A stretch of DNA of 64,000 nucleotides from Pseudomonadota bacterium (GTDB taxonomy: Bacteria; Pseudomonadota; Gammaproteobacteria; Steroidobacterales; Woeseiaceae). The notes below the pieces were generated by a model, which did not search any database, was not told the origin of the DNA, and saw only the letters and a list, made by a program, of their open reading frames with translations. Made by a program: the position numbers and the translations under genes. How positions within the stretch are numbered: the stretch's first letter is position 1; every line of letters begins with the position of its first letter. This document shows positions 19,059 through 27,908 of the stretch, one piece after another. The DNA is taken from NCBI GenBank assembly GCA_022563255.1, contig JADFNS010000006.1, positions 50,425 through 114,424 of the forward strand. The letters run 5' to 3'.

Positions 19059-19508
19059 ATGACTTGGTGGAGTTGGATGATACTCGGGGCAGTTTTGCTT
19101 GGCGCCGAACTCTTCGCGATTGATGCACAGTTTTATCTTGTTTTTCTTGGATTGTCAGCCGCGCTGGTTGGTCTTGCGGGAATGTTCGGTGTGTCGATGC
19201 CTGAGTGGGTCCAGTGGGCCGCGTTCGCGTCACTTTCATTAATATCATTTTTCACTTTTCGCAAGACTCTCTACGGCAAGATTCGCGGTGGCGCCAAGGG
19301 CTTTAGCGATACAATATCGGGTGAGACTGTTAATGTCGTTGCCCAGTTGCTGCCGGGCGCGGAGACTCGAGCTGAGTTTCGTGGCAGCCATTGGACGATT
19401 CGAAACACGGGGCATGACACGATCGCAGCTGGTTCCCAGGCGTCAATTGTCAAGGTCGACGGCATTACGCTGCATGTCGAAGCAGAATTGAAGGATATCA
19501 AGGAGTAA
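19059..19508 (+). CDS. NfeD-like membrane protein
   Basis: A 149-residue short-type NfeD protein. Hydrophobic helices at about 5-25, 28-45 and 50-65 are followed by a soluble OB-fold domain (residues about 85-149, from GETVNVVAQLLPG). Short NfeD proteins pair with SPFH/stomatin proteins in the inner membrane, and the next gene, four bases downstream, is exactly that partner. The ATG at 19059 has GGGAGCG upstream; the frame extends further 5' without a better start. Confidence 0.85.
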   Translation: MTWWSWMILGAVLLGAELFAIDAQFYLVFLGLSAALVGLAGMFGVSMPEWVQWAAFASLSLISFFTFRKTLYGKIRGGAKGFSDTISGETVNVVAQLLPGAETRAEFRGSHWTIRNTGHDTIAAGSQASIVKVDGITLHVEAELKDIKE

Positions 19509-19512
19509 GTTA

Positions 19513-20439
19513 ATGGAATCACAATCACTTATCGTTGCACTGGGTTTCGTCTTCGTCGCAATAGTCATCCTGATCAAGACGGCGATCATCGTTCCGCAGC
19601 AAAGTGGATTTGTCGTCGAACGTCTGGGCAAATACACTCGTACGCTAGATGCCGGTTTTCACATTCTTTTCCCTTTTCTGGAACGCGTTGCATACAAGCA
19701 CACGCTGAAAGAACAGACGGCAGATATTCCCGAGCAGATCTGCATTACCAAAGACAACGTGCAAGTTGGAGTAGACGGGGTCTTGTACCTGCAAGTCCTC
19801 GATCCCAGCCGGGCATCGTACGGAATCGGCAACTATATGTTTGCTATATCCCAGCTCGCACAGACAACGCTGCGTAGCGAAATAGGCAAGATCGGCCTGG
19901 ACCGTACTTTTGAGGAGCGCGGCACGATCAACGCAAACGTCGTTTCCGAACTGGATAAAGCGAGCGAGCCCTGGGGTGTAAAAGTTCTTCGTTACGAGAT
20001 CAAGAACATCAATCCACCGCAGGACGTCCTGAGCGCCATGGAAAAACAGATGCGTGCAGAGCGCGAAAAACGTGCCGTTATTCTGACGTCAGAAGGCGAA
20101 CGTGACGCGATAATTAATCAGGCTGAGGGCGAAAAACAGCGCGTCATCAAGGAATCAGAGGCCGTCAAGATGCAGCAGATCAACGAGGCTCAAGGCGAGG
20201 CTGAGGCGATTCTCGCTATCGCATCGGCCACGGCAGGAGGCTTGCGGGAAGTTGCCAACGCGGTGACGGATGAAGGTGGCCCGGAGGCCATGCAGTTGCG
20301 AATCGCCGAGCAATACATCACTGAATTCGGCAATCTGGCCAAGGTCGGCAATACGTTCGTGATACCGGCGAATCTCGCTGATCTAACCTCGATGATGTTG
20401 TTGGCCACCGATATCGCCAAACGAAAACCAGCCGAATGA
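19513..20439 (+). CDS. SPFH-domain protein (slipin / QmcA-like stomatin homologue)
   Basis: A 308-residue protein. One N-terminal membrane helix (residues 5-24) is followed by the SPFH/band 7 domain (VPQQSGFVVERLGKY onwards to about 200), a charged coiled coil (MRAEREKRAVILTSEGERDA) and a C-terminal oligomerisation tail. These proteins form large inner-membrane rings that partition the membrane and modulate proteases. Immediately follows the nfeD-like gene; the pair is an operon. It ends at a strong palindrome shared with the convergent relA gene. Confidence 0.9.
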   Translation: MESQSLIVALGFVFVAIVILIKTAIIVPQQSGFVVERLGKYTRTLDAGFHILFPFLERVAYKHTLKEQTADIPEQICITKDNVQVGVDGVLYLQVLDPSRASYGIGNYMFAISQLAQTTLRSEIGKIGLDRTFEERGTINANVVSELDKASEPWGVKVLRYEIKNINPPQDVLSAMEKQMRAEREKRAVILTSEGERDAIINQAEGEKQRVIKESEAVKMQQINEAQGEAEAILAIASATAGGLREVANAVTDEGGPEAMQLRIAEQYITEFGNLAKVGNTFVIPANLADLTSMMLLATDIAKRKPAE

Positions 20440-20457
20440 GACATTGCTAATGCGGTC

Positions 20458-20484
20458 GTCGGTCAGGCCTTGCGCCTGACCGAC
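20458..20484. repeat. 11-bp perfect inverted repeat at the convergent slipin/relA ends
   Basis: GTCGGTCAGGC-cttgc-GCCTGACCGAC: an eleven-pair stem with a five-base loop that includes the relA stop codon. It lacks a T-tract on either side. Likely a bidirectional 3'-end hairpin. Confidence 0.75.
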
Positions 20485-22592
20485 ACGACGTTGGGCAATT
20501 GCTCCAATCTCGAGATGGTCGTGCTCAATGTTGGTAAATCCTTGATCTCAACACTTAAATCCATAATGACCTGCATGGATTTTTTGTCTGTGCGGCTCCT
20601 GAGTTCCACAACGTTCGCATTCTCGTCGGCAATGATCGATGTAATGTCCCTGATCAATCCGCCGCGGTCAAAAGCGCGCAGCGTGAGATCGACGGGATAG
20701 AACCCGGAATCGGATTCACCCCAACGGGTCTCGAGCACTCGTTCCGGACGCCGCCGATTAAGACTTAAGAAATTACCGCAGTCCTGGCGGTGAATGCTGA
20801 CCCCGCGCCCTTGGGTGATATATCCGCCAATTGCTTCCGGCGGCACCGGACGGCAGCAGCGAGCGAAACTGGACATGAGTCCGCCAACTCCGATGACGGC
20901 GATGCCAACCGGCTTTTTGTCCTTGCGTTGAGGCGGCCGTCGCTGTTTTGTTGCTGGCAGCGTCGCCCCACGCAGATGTTGTAGTGCAGTCGCGATCGAG
21001 GCCGAGGTCAGGTCGCCGGCGCCGAGTGAAATACAAAGCGCGTCCGCATCCTTGCGTTTTAGTTGCTTCGCAATGTCGTTCGTCGGTACATCTCTGACAT
21101 TGAGTCGCGCCAGTTCGCGATCGAGAATTTCCCGCCCCTGTCGCAGATGCTGATCGCGATCCTGGTGTCGAAACCAGTTGCGCACCTTGGCGCGGGAACC
21201 GGCTCCTGCCAGGTAACCGAGTTTCGGATTCAACCAGTCACGGCTTGGTTGTGCCTGGCTACCGGTTATGATTTCAATCTGGTCGCCGTTCTCGATGCGG
21301 TAGGTGAGGGGGACTATGCGGCCATCGACCTTGGCACCACGGCAGCGGTGCCCGACTTGCGTATGCACGTGATAGGCGAAATCCAGCGGCGTCGCATTGG
21401 CTGGCAACTCGATCACATCGCCCTTGGGACTGATCGCATACACATGATCCTCGAAAAAACCCTCGCGAAGTTGCTCCAGTAAATCCGCGTCGTCGTCTGC
21501 AGGTTCCAGCAATTGCCTCAGGAAGCGAATTTTCTGATCGAATGCAGCGGGCGGGCCACCGCCTTCCTTGTAACGCCAGTGCGCTGCGACGCCCAGTTCC
21601 GCATGACGATGCATGTCATGCGAGCGAATCTGGATTTCTACGGTCTTAGCGTCGGGTCCGACGACAGCCGTATGCAATGATCGGTAGTCGTTCTCCTTGG
21701 GGTTCGCGATGTAGTCGTCGAATTCTCCGGGAATGTACGACCAGAGATTGTGGACGACGCCCAGCGCTGCGTAACAGTCGTTGATGTTGCCGACCAGGAT
21801 GCGGAGAGCGCGAATGTCGTGCAGCGAATCGAGCCCGCGCCCCTTGCGCTGCATCTTTCGCCAGATACTGTAGATGTGTTTGGGTCTGCCGGAAATTTCT
21901 GCGTCGACGCCATGTTTTTGCAGCTCGGCCAGCAGCTGTGACTGCGTTGCATCGATGAAATGCTGACGTTCAACGCGTTTTTCATTAAGCGCCCCGGCGA
22001 TTCCGAGATAGGTGTCCGGATCCAGGTAACGAAAAGCGAAATCCTCAAGTTCCCACTTTAGCTGCCAGACGCCGAGACGACTTGCCAGGGCGGCGTATAT
22101 TTCGCGCGTCTCCACCGCGAGCGCTTGTTGAATGTCGCGCGGCGCTTTTTTGGCAGCGCGTAAACGAAACAGTTGCTCGGCTATCCTGACCAGCACGAGG
22201 CGCACATCCGAGACTACCGCGAGCAGCATCTTGCGCAACGCTTCGGACTGCTGCACGGCCAGTGTCTGTCCGGGCTGCCAGTTTTGGGGTAAAGAGAACT
22301 GATCGAGCTGTCGTAGTCCGATAATGAATCGAGAAATACTTGATAACGGTTTGTTTTCTAAATGTTTATTACTGAGAACTTTCGTGCGGAAAAGTGGATG
22401 CACGTACACCGCTGCGATGATATCAGGCGGCAATCCCAGGGGCTCGAGGATGGTCGCGATCTGTTCGCCTTCCTCAATTGCGAGGTCGAGGCCCTCTTTC
22501 CCGCCGAGAGTCGACAGATATTCACGCACGGCAACGATGATATCCGGCGGGTCACTGCCGTTGAGTTGATTTTCAGTGTCTCTTGCTGGCAT
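20463..22592 (-). CDS. relA: (p)ppGpp synthetase, monofunctional RelA type
   Basis: Makes the stringent-response alarmone on stalled ribosomes. Domains in order: a degenerate HD hydrolase domain lacking the His-Asp metal site (residues about 25-190), a synthetase domain (about 225-340), TGS (about 395-455), a helical/zinc-finger region with FARCCRPVPP, and a C-terminal ACT domain (about 630-709). The acidic EFDD motif at residues 290-293 is the EXDD signature of monofunctional RelA, in contrast to RXKD in bifunctional SpoT/Rel. The YRSLHT and ELGVAAHWRYKEG segments are conserved. Divergent from yebC. Confidence 0.93.
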   Translation of the reverse strand: MPARDTENQLNGSDPPDIIVAVREYLSTLGGKEGLDLAIEEGEQIATILEPLGLPPDIIAAVYVHPLFRTKVLSNKHLENKPLSSISRFIIGLRQLDQFSLPQNWQPGQTLAVQQSEALRKMLLAVVSDVRLVLVRIAEQLFRLRAAKKAPRDIQQALAVETREIYAALASRLGVWQLKWELEDFAFRYLDPDTYLGIAGALNEKRVERQHFIDATQSQLLAELQKHGVDAEISGRPKHIYSIWRKMQRKGRGLDSLHDIRALRILVGNINDCYAALGVVHNLWSYIPGEFDDYIANPKENDYRSLHTAVVGPDAKTVEIQIRSHDMHRHAELGVAAHWRYKEGGGPPAAFDQKIRFLRQLLEPADDDADLLEQLREGFFEDHVYAISPKGDVIELPANATPLDFAYHVHTQVGHRCRGAKVDGRIVPLTYRIENGDQIEIITGSQAQPSRDWLNPKLGYLAGAGSRAKVRNWFRHQDRDQHLRQGREILDRELARLNVRDVPTNDIAKQLKRKDADALCISLGAGDLTSASIATALQHLRGATLPATKQRRPPQRKDKKPVGIAVIGVGGLMSSFARCCRPVPPEAIGGYITQGRGVSIHRQDCGNFLSLNRRRPERVLETRWGESDSGFYPVDLTLRAFDRGGLIRDITSIIADENANVVELRSRTDKKSMQVIMDLSVEIKDLPTLSTTISRLEQLPNVVSVRRKA

Positions 22593-22678
22593 TTTCCGTA
22601 CTTCTCGTGAGTGTCTGTTTGCTCAATACCCGTTATCATACGCGCAGATTTACCTGGGCATTGTAAAAGCAGGGCATC

Positions 22679-23422
22679 ATGGCAGGACACAGCAAATGGG
22701 CGAATATTCAGCACCGTAAGGGCGCCCAGGACAAGAAGCGCGGTAAACTCTTCACGAAACTGATTCGCGAGATCACGGTAGCGGCCAAAATGGGCGGTGG
22801 TGACCTCGATTCGAACCCGCGGTTGCGACTCGCGATCGACAAAGCCAAGGCGCAGAGCATGCCCAAGGACAATATCGCACGGGCGATCAAGCGCGGCTCA
22901 GGCGAGGTTGACGGGGCAGATTTTCTGGAGATTCGCTATGAAGGTTACGGTCCGGGCGGTACTGCCGTTATGGTTGATTGCCTGACGGACAATCGCAATC
23001 GTACCGTCGCGGAGGTACGGCACGCGTTTGCGAAATTCGGCGGCAATCTGGGCGCCGATGGTTCGGTGAATTATCTCTTTAACGAGGTGGGTCAGATCAT
23101 GATTCCGCCCGGCAGCGATGAAGACAGCGTGATGGAGGCGGCGATTGAGGCGGGTGCCGAGGATGTTGTGGTTGACGATGACGGCGCCATCGAAGTCCTG
23201 TCAGCTCCGGAAGATTTCGAACAGGTTCGTGACAGCCTCGCCGCAGCGGGCATCGAATTTGAATCAGCACAAGTGACTATGCGCGCGTCGATGGCTGCGG
23301 AACTTGGCGTAAAAGAAGCCGGCTCGATGATCAGGATGATCGACATGCTTGAAGACCTTGACGATGTTCAGGATGTCTACAGCAACGCAGACATCAGCGA
23401 AGAAGTACTGGCGCAGATTTGA
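22679..23422 (+). CDS. yebC: YebC/PmpR family translation/transcription factor
   Basis: A 247-residue three-domain protein of the YebC/TACO1 family, starting [20 protein letters not shown], which is almost invariant in the family. YebC-type proteins have been described as transcription regulators and, more recently, as ribosome-associated factors that help translation through difficult motifs. First gene of a yebC-ruvCAB-ybgC-tol run; the ruvC TTG lies seven bases after its stop. Confidence 0.95.
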   Translation: MAGHSKWANIQHRKGAQDKKRGKLFTKLIREITVAAKMGGGDLDSNPRLRLAIDKAKAQSMPKDNIARAIKRGSGEVDGADFLEIRYEGYGPGGTAVMVDCLTDNRNRTVAEVRHAFAKFGGNLGADGSVNYLFNEVGQIMIPPGSDEDSVMEAAIEAGAEDVVVDDDGAIEVLSAPEDFEQVRDSLAAAGIEFESAQVTMRASMAAELGVKEAGSMIRMIDMLEDLDDVQDVYSNADISEEVLAQI

Positions 23423-23429
23423 GGCGGTC

Positions 23430-23945
23430 TTGACAACTAAACAACGCATACTAGGTATCGACCCCGGCTCTCGCCTGACAGGATTTGGCGTCGTCGATTT
23501 TGCTGGCGACAAAGCGATTTATGTAGCGAGCGGTACGGTGAAAAGTATTCATGGCGCTTTCGCCGACAGATTGCGACAAATATTCGAGTCGGTCGGCGGT
23601 ATTGTCGAGGAGTATCGGCCCGATATCGTCGTCGTTGAGAGCGTCTTCATGCACAAAAATGCCGGCAGCGCTCTAAAGCTCGGGCACGCGCGCGCAGCGG
23701 CAATTTGCGCCACGTTTGCACACGGCGCCGAGATCTGCGAATACTCGCCGCGTTCGATCAAACAGGCCGTGGTCGGTACCGGTGCAGCAACGAAGGAACA
23801 GGTTCAGCATATGGTGGTTTCGATCCTCAGTCTCGACGGTATGCCCGCGCCCGACGCTGCGGATGCGCTCGCTGCTGCCCTTTGTCACGGTCACCAACGA
23901 CGTTTCCACGTGCAGCTTGGGACTGCCATTGCAGGTGCTCGATGA
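23430..23945 (+). CDS. ruvC: Holliday-junction resolvase RuvC
   Basis: Endonuclease that cleaves Holliday junctions with RuvAB. A 171-residue protein when started at TTG 23430 (MTTKQRILGIDPGSRLTGFG) with GAGGCGG upstream. The longer frame from 23349 overlaps yebC and adds foreign residues. Catalytic acidic residues are visible as D11 in GIDPGS, the glutamate in VVVESVF, and the aspartates in DAADALAAALCH. Its stop overlaps the ruvA start (ATGA). Confidence 0.95.
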   Translation: MTTKQRILGIDPGSRLTGFGVVDFAGDKAIYVASGTVKSIHGAFADRLRQIFESVGGIVEEYRPDIVVVESVFMHKNAGSALKLGHARAAAICATFAHGAEICEYSPRSIKQAVVGTGAATKEQVQHMVVSILSLDGMPAPDAADALAAALCHGHQRRFHVQLGTAIAGAR

Positions 23946-24529
23946 TCGGATCGATACGTGGCCGGATGATCTTCAAACAGGTGCCGCAGATCGTCATTGA
24001 ATGTGGTGGGATCGGTTATGAAGTCGAAACGCCGACGTCAACTTTCTTCGAGCTGCCCGAGTGCGGGGCCGAGCTTTTTTTGCATACCCATCTTCTGGTG
24101 CGTGAAGACGCGCAGATTTTGTATGGGTTTCTGACCGAAGACGAGCGGCTGATGTTCCGTAGCTTGCTGAAAGTCAATCGGGTCGGCGCGAAGCTGGCGC
24201 TTGGTATTCTGTCGGCGATGACGACCAATGACTTTCGCCGCTGTGTCGAACTTGAAGATACGGCGGCGTTGTCGAAAATTCCGGGCGTCGGCAAGAAAAC
24301 GGCGGAGCGACTTATCATCGATATGCGTGACCGAATCACAGCTTCGACGCCGGGTGGCGGCGTTGCGTCATTGGCTGCCGTGGCCAGCGCCCGCAGCGAG
24401 GCTGTCGACGCCTTGATTACTTTGGGCTACAAGCCGAAGGAAGTGAGTAATCTGATGGGCCAACTCGATGTCGACGACAAGTCAGCCGAAGATATCATTC
24501 GGCTGGCGTTGAAACAGGCGGTCAGATAA
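23942..24529 (+). CDS. ruvA: Holliday-junction branch-migration protein RuvA
   Basis: DNA-binding tetramer that targets the RuvB motor to junctions. A 195-residue protein starting MIGSIRGRMIFKQVPQIV. An N-terminal OB fold, then helix-hairpin-helix motifs (VNRVGAKLALGILS and IPGVGKKTAERLII) are visible, with a C-terminal RuvB-contacting domain. It overlaps ruvC by four bases and ends directly against ruvB with no gap. Confidence 0.95.
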   Translation: MIGSIRGRMIFKQVPQIVIECGGIGYEVETPTSTFFELPECGAELFLHTHLLVREDAQILYGFLTEDERLMFRSLLKVNRVGAKLALGILSAMTTNDFRRCVELEDTAALSKIPGVGKKTAERLIIDMRDRITASTPGGGVASLAAVASARSEAVDALITLGYKPKEVSNLMGQLDVDDKSAEDIIRLALKQAVR

Positions 24530-25576
24530 ATGGGCAGTGTTGAACACGATCGGTTGACCCGTTCTGAATCCGGCAGCGATGACAGGGCCTTCGACCGGGC
24601 CATTCGTCCAAAAACGCTGGTGGATTTCGTGGGCCAGGCGGACGTCAAAAAACAAATGGTAATCTTCATCGAAGCGGCTCGCCGCCGGGAGGAGGCGCTC
24701 GATCACGTACTGATTTTTGGTCCGCCAGGACTGGGCAAGACCACGCTTGCGCACATTATTGCGCACGAGATGGGCGTGGGTCTGCGGCTGACGTCCGGTC
24801 CGGTGCTGGAGCGGCCCGGCGATCTGGCCGCCATACTGACGAATCTGGAGCCGAACGACGTCTTGTTTGTTGACGAGATCCATCGACTGGGTCCCGTGGT
24901 CGAGGAAGTAATGTACCCGGCGCTGGAGGATTTCCAGCTGGACATCATGATCGGTGAGGGGCCGTCCGCCCGATCGATCAAGCTGGATCTACCCCCCTTT
25001 ACCCTGGTCGGCGCTACGACCCGTGCTGGTTTGCTGACCTCACCACTCAGAGATCGCTTTGGCATTGTGCAGCGGCTCGATTTTTACAGTGCGGACGAAC
25101 TTGAGACGATCGTGCGACGTTCTGCCGGGATACTGAATCTACCGATAGATGGCGATGGAGCGAGAGCAATCGCGACCCGTGCTCGTGGCACGCCGCGCGT
25201 TGCGAATCGCCTGCTGCGCCGGGTGCGTGACTTTGCAGAGGTCGAAGGCGATGGCGTAGTGACTGGAAAGGTGGCGAAAGCCGCCATGGACGTGTTGCAA
25301 GTCGATCCGCACGGCCTCGATGCGCTGGACCGGCGCCTGTTGCGGACGATTATCGAAAAGTTCGATGGTGGCCCCGTCGGCATCGAGAGTATCGCCGCCG
25401 CCATCGGCGAAGAGCGCGGCACGATAGAGGATGTACTTGAGCCGTACCTGATCCAACAGGGCTTCATAATGCGAACGGCCAGAGGACGGGTGGCGACCAG
25501 GAACGCGTACCTGCACTTCGGATTACGACCACCGAAATCGTCGACGACACAGGATCTGCCATTTGATGAAGAGTAA
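24530..25576 (+). CDS. ruvB: Holliday-junction ATPase motor RuvB
   Basis: AAA+ hexameric motor for branch migration. A 348-residue protein. Walker A is GPPGLGKTT near residue 64, Walker B is LFVDEIHRL near 112, and sensor 1 is in [10 protein letters not shown]-terminal winged helix follows (GVESIAAA-type segment and RTARGRVAT). Adjacent to ruvA; the next gene, ybgC, starts inside its 3' end. Confidence 0.97.
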   Translation: MGSVEHDRLTRSESGSDDRAFDRAIRPKTLVDFVGQADVKKQMVIFIEAARRREEALDHVLIFGPPGLGKTTLAHIIAHEMGVGLRLTSGPVLERPGDLAAILTNLEPNDVLFVDEIHRLGPVVEEVMYPALEDFQLDIMIGEGPSARSIKLDLPPFTLVGATTRAGLLTSPLRDRFGIVQRLDFYSADELETIVRRSAGILNLPIDGDGARAIATRARGTPRVANRLLRRVRDFAEVEGDGVVTGKVAKAAMDVLQVDPHGLDALDRRLLRTIIEKFDGGPVGIESIAAAIGEERGTIEDVLEPYLIQQGFIMRTARGRVATRNAYLHFGLRPPKSSTTQDLPFDEE

Positions 25577-25970
25577 ACCCTTCGAATGGCCGGTCCGCGT
25601 TTATTACGAAGACACCGATGCCCAGTCCGTCGTTTACTACGCGAATTATTTTCGCTTCATGGAGCGCGCGCGAACGGAATGGCTGCGTGCTCTGGGCGTC
25701 GATCAGGTAGCGATGCTGCGCGACGAACGTCGCATCTTCGTGGTCACCGAAACACAGGCGCAGTTTCTCATTCCTGCGCGGCTTAATGACGAATTGATTG
25801 TTACGGCTGAACTTGGGCAGCTCACGCGCGCAACGTTCGAGATTGAGCAGAATATTTATCGCGACAGTCGGGACGGCGAGTTATTGGTTCGCGGCAGCGT
25901 CAAGGCAGTCTGTCTTGACGCTGACACGATGAAAGCGAAACGAATTTCGCCGACACTTTTTGAGGGATAA
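25566..25970 (+). CDS. ybgC: Tol-Pal-associated acyl-CoA thioesterase
   Basis: Hot-dog-fold thioesterase, normally first gene of the tol-pal cluster. The catalytic aspartate is in the motif [17 protein letters not shown], and HotDog strands follow. A 134-residue protein. The ATG at 25566 overlaps the ruvB end by 11 bases; TTG 25563 is the only close alternative. In this family the activity is on acyl-CoA or acyl-ACP, and a link to phospholipid metabolism at the division site has been suggested. Confidence 0.92.
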   Translation: MKSKPFEWPVRVYYEDTDAQSVVYYANYFRFMERARTEWLRALGVDQVAMLRDERRIFVVTETQAQFLIPARLNDELIVTAELGQLTRATFEIEQNIYRDSRDGELLVRGSVKAVCLDADTMKAKRISPTLFEG

Positions 25971-25976
25971 GGAATC

Positions 25977-26663
25977 ATGACAGCAGACATGTCGGTCATT
26001 GGCCTCCTGATGGACGCAAGTATTCCCGTGCAGATCGTAATTTTGCTGCTGATCTGGGCGTCGGTGCTGTCCTGGAGCATCATTTTTACCAAGCGACGTC
26101 TGATCCGGCGCACCAAGGACGCATCCGACGAGTTCGAAGCGGCATTTTGGTCCGGTGGCGACCTGAATACGCTGTACCGAAGCGCAACGCGCGCCAAGGG
26201 CGGCAGCATTGGCATGGCGAACATATTCGAGTCCGGATTTCGCGAATTTAATCGTTCGCTTCAGGCGGGCGACAGCAGCACCGACAAGATAGTCGAAGAG
26301 TGCCGACGCGCGATGCGCGTCGCCCAGATGCGCGAGGTGGACCGACTCGAACAAGGTTTGGCGACACTGGCGACGATCGGCTCGACCAGTCCCTACGTCG
26401 GTCTGTTTGGTACGGTATGGGGCATCATGGGGGCGTTTATGGGCCTCTCAAATGTGCAATCTGCGACGCTCGCCGTCGTCGCGCCGCCGATCGCAGAGGC
26501 ATTGATCGCGACCGCCATGGGTTTGTTCGCGGCCATCCCTGCGGTCATAGCTTACAACCGCTACGCCGATAAGGTGGTGCGGCTCGAATACCGTTACGAC
26601 GGTTTCATGGAAGAATTCACCAGCATCCTGCAGCGTCACGCGCGCAGCAAGCAGGGAGGTTGA
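25977..26663 (+). CDS. tolQ: Tol-Pal proton-channel subunit TolQ
   Basis: Inner-membrane protein of the ExbB/MotA family that forms a pentameric channel around TolR and powers outer-membrane constriction at division. A 228-residue protein. Three helices: about 18-38 (IVILLLIWASVLSWSIIF), about 135-160 (GSTSPYVGLFGTVWGIMGAF) and about 170-192 (APPIAEALIATAMGLFAAIP). Six bases after ybgC. Confidence 0.95.
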   Translation: MTADMSVIGLLMDASIPVQIVILLLIWASVLSWSIIFTKRRLIRRTKDASDEFEAAFWSGGDLNTLYRSATRAKGGSIGMANIFESGFREFNRSLQAGDSSTDKIVEECRRAMRVAQMREVDRLEQGLATLATIGSTSPYVGLFGTVWGIMGAFMGLSNVQSATLAVVAPPIAEALIATAMGLFAAIPAVIAYNRYADKVVRLEYRYDGFMEEFTSILQRHARSKQGG

Positions 26664-26664
26664 T

Positions 26665-27108
26665 ATGCGTACAACACTGCAGAAACGCGCGCTGATGAGC
26701 GAGATCAATGTCGTGCCGTATATCGATGTGATGCTGGTTCTGCTCGTGATATTCATGGTGACGGCGCCGCTGTTGACGCAGGGCATCGAGGTCCACCTGC
26801 CGCAAGCGAATTCGGTGCCGATTCCGGAGGTGCCTAACCATCCGCCGCTGGTCTTAAGCGTCGATGCCGATGGTAATCTCTACATCAATGTTGGTGATAA
26901 CGAAGACGAACCGACGACGGGCAAGGAGGTGGTGGCCCGGGTTGGCGCCGTGCTTAGAAACCGGCCCGATACGCCCATCCTGCTGAAAGCGGATCGCGCT
27001 GTGCCGTACGGCAATGTCGTCGGCGCCATGGTGTTGTTGCAGCGCGGCGGCGCTCAGAATATCGGCTTCGTAACCGACCCTCTGGATTCGTATCCGGTAC
27101 CGGAGTAG
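26665..27108 (+). CDS. tolR: Tol-Pal proton-channel subunit TolR
   Basis: A 147-residue ExbD/TolR protein. One membrane helix near residues 17-36 contains the proton-carrying aspartate in PYIDVMLVLLVIFMV, followed by a periplasmic domain. GGAGG precedes the ATG at 26665, one base after the tolQ stop. Confidence 0.95.
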   Translation: MRTTLQKRALMSEINVVPYIDVMLVLLVIFMVTAPLLTQGIEVHLPQANSVPIPEVPNHPPLVLSVDADGNLYINVGDNEDEPTTGKEVVARVGAVLRNRPDTPILLKADRAVPYGNVVGAMVLLQRGGAQNIGFVTDPLDSYPVPE

Positions 27109-27116
27109 TTCGACGA

Positions 27117-27899
27117 GTGGCTCGCAACGCCGATAATCTGGGTCCGGTCAGCATGGCGGTAGCACTGCATATCGTGCTGCTCACCTCCATGGTCGTGGCG
27201 TTCGACTACGCACGCCCGGCGCCGCCGATCACGCCGTTGGCGATTCGGGCAACGCTGGTCGCCGAGATCCCCAAAACTGCGCCAGTGGCGGTCGTTGAGG
27301 CAAAACCCGAGCCAAAACCCGAACCGAGACCGGACAACAGCGCGGCACTGCGGCAAAAAGCCGAAGAGGTGAAGCGCGTCCAGGACTTGCTGATCGAAAA
27401 AGAACGTCTCGAGAAGATGCGGCGGCAAAAAGAAGCCGAGCGCAAGGAACGCGAAGAAGCCAGGAAGGAACGACAGCGCGAAGAGGCGGAACGAAAGCGT
27501 CTCGAAGACATTGAGCGGCAGCGTGAAGAAAACGAGCGCATTCTCAAAGCGCTGGAGTCGGAGCAACGCCAGGCGGAGATCGATGCGGAGGAACGTCTTT
27601 TTACCGCCAGAGATTCTGCCGCGATGTTGGCGTATCAGTTTGCGATAGGGCAATTGATTCGCAGGAACTGGTCGGTGCCCGCTAGCGCCGGACCGGAAAC
27701 ACAGTGCAGTGTTCGGGTGACACAACTTCCTGGCGGCGATATTGTCGGAGTCAATATCTTGTCATGCAACGGCGACGAGGCGGTCAAGAGATCGGTGGAG
27801 GCTGCGATTCGGAAGTCGTCGCCGTTGCCAAAACCGTCCGATCCCGATCTCTTCGACAGGAATTTGCTCTTAAACCTGACGCTCGATCGAGACGACTGA
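27117..27899 (+). CDS. tolA: Tol-Pal inner-membrane bridge protein TolA
   Basis: Spans the periplasm between the TolQR motor and Pal/TolB. A 260-residue protein, shorter than the E. coli protein because the helical domain II is short. Order: N-terminal helix (residues about 12-30, with the S-x-x-x-H pattern needed for TolQR contact), a proline-rich linker (KPEPKPEPRPD), a highly charged Lys/Glu/Arg coiled coil (about 78-150), and a C-terminal domain with CSVRVTQLPGGDIVGVNILSC. GTG start at 27117. Confidence 0.92.
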   Translation: MARNADNLGPVSMAVALHIVLLTSMVVAFDYARPAPPITPLAIRATLVAEIPKTAPVAVVEAKPEPKPEPRPDNSAALRQKAEEVKRVQDLLIEKERLEKMRRQKEAERKEREEARKERQREEAERKRLEDIERQREENERILKALESEQRQAEIDAEERLFTARDSAAMLAYQFAIGQLIRRNWSVPASAGPETQCSVRVTQLPGGDIVGVNILSCNGDEAVKRSVEAAIRKSSPLPKPSDPDLFDRNLLLNLTLDRDD

Positions 27900-27908
27900 G
27901 CGTCGCTA

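Noticed and set aside
27330..27560. Low-complexity or foreign insert in tolA
   Set aside because: The Lys/Glu/Arg-rich stretch is the normal coiled-coil domain II of TolA.
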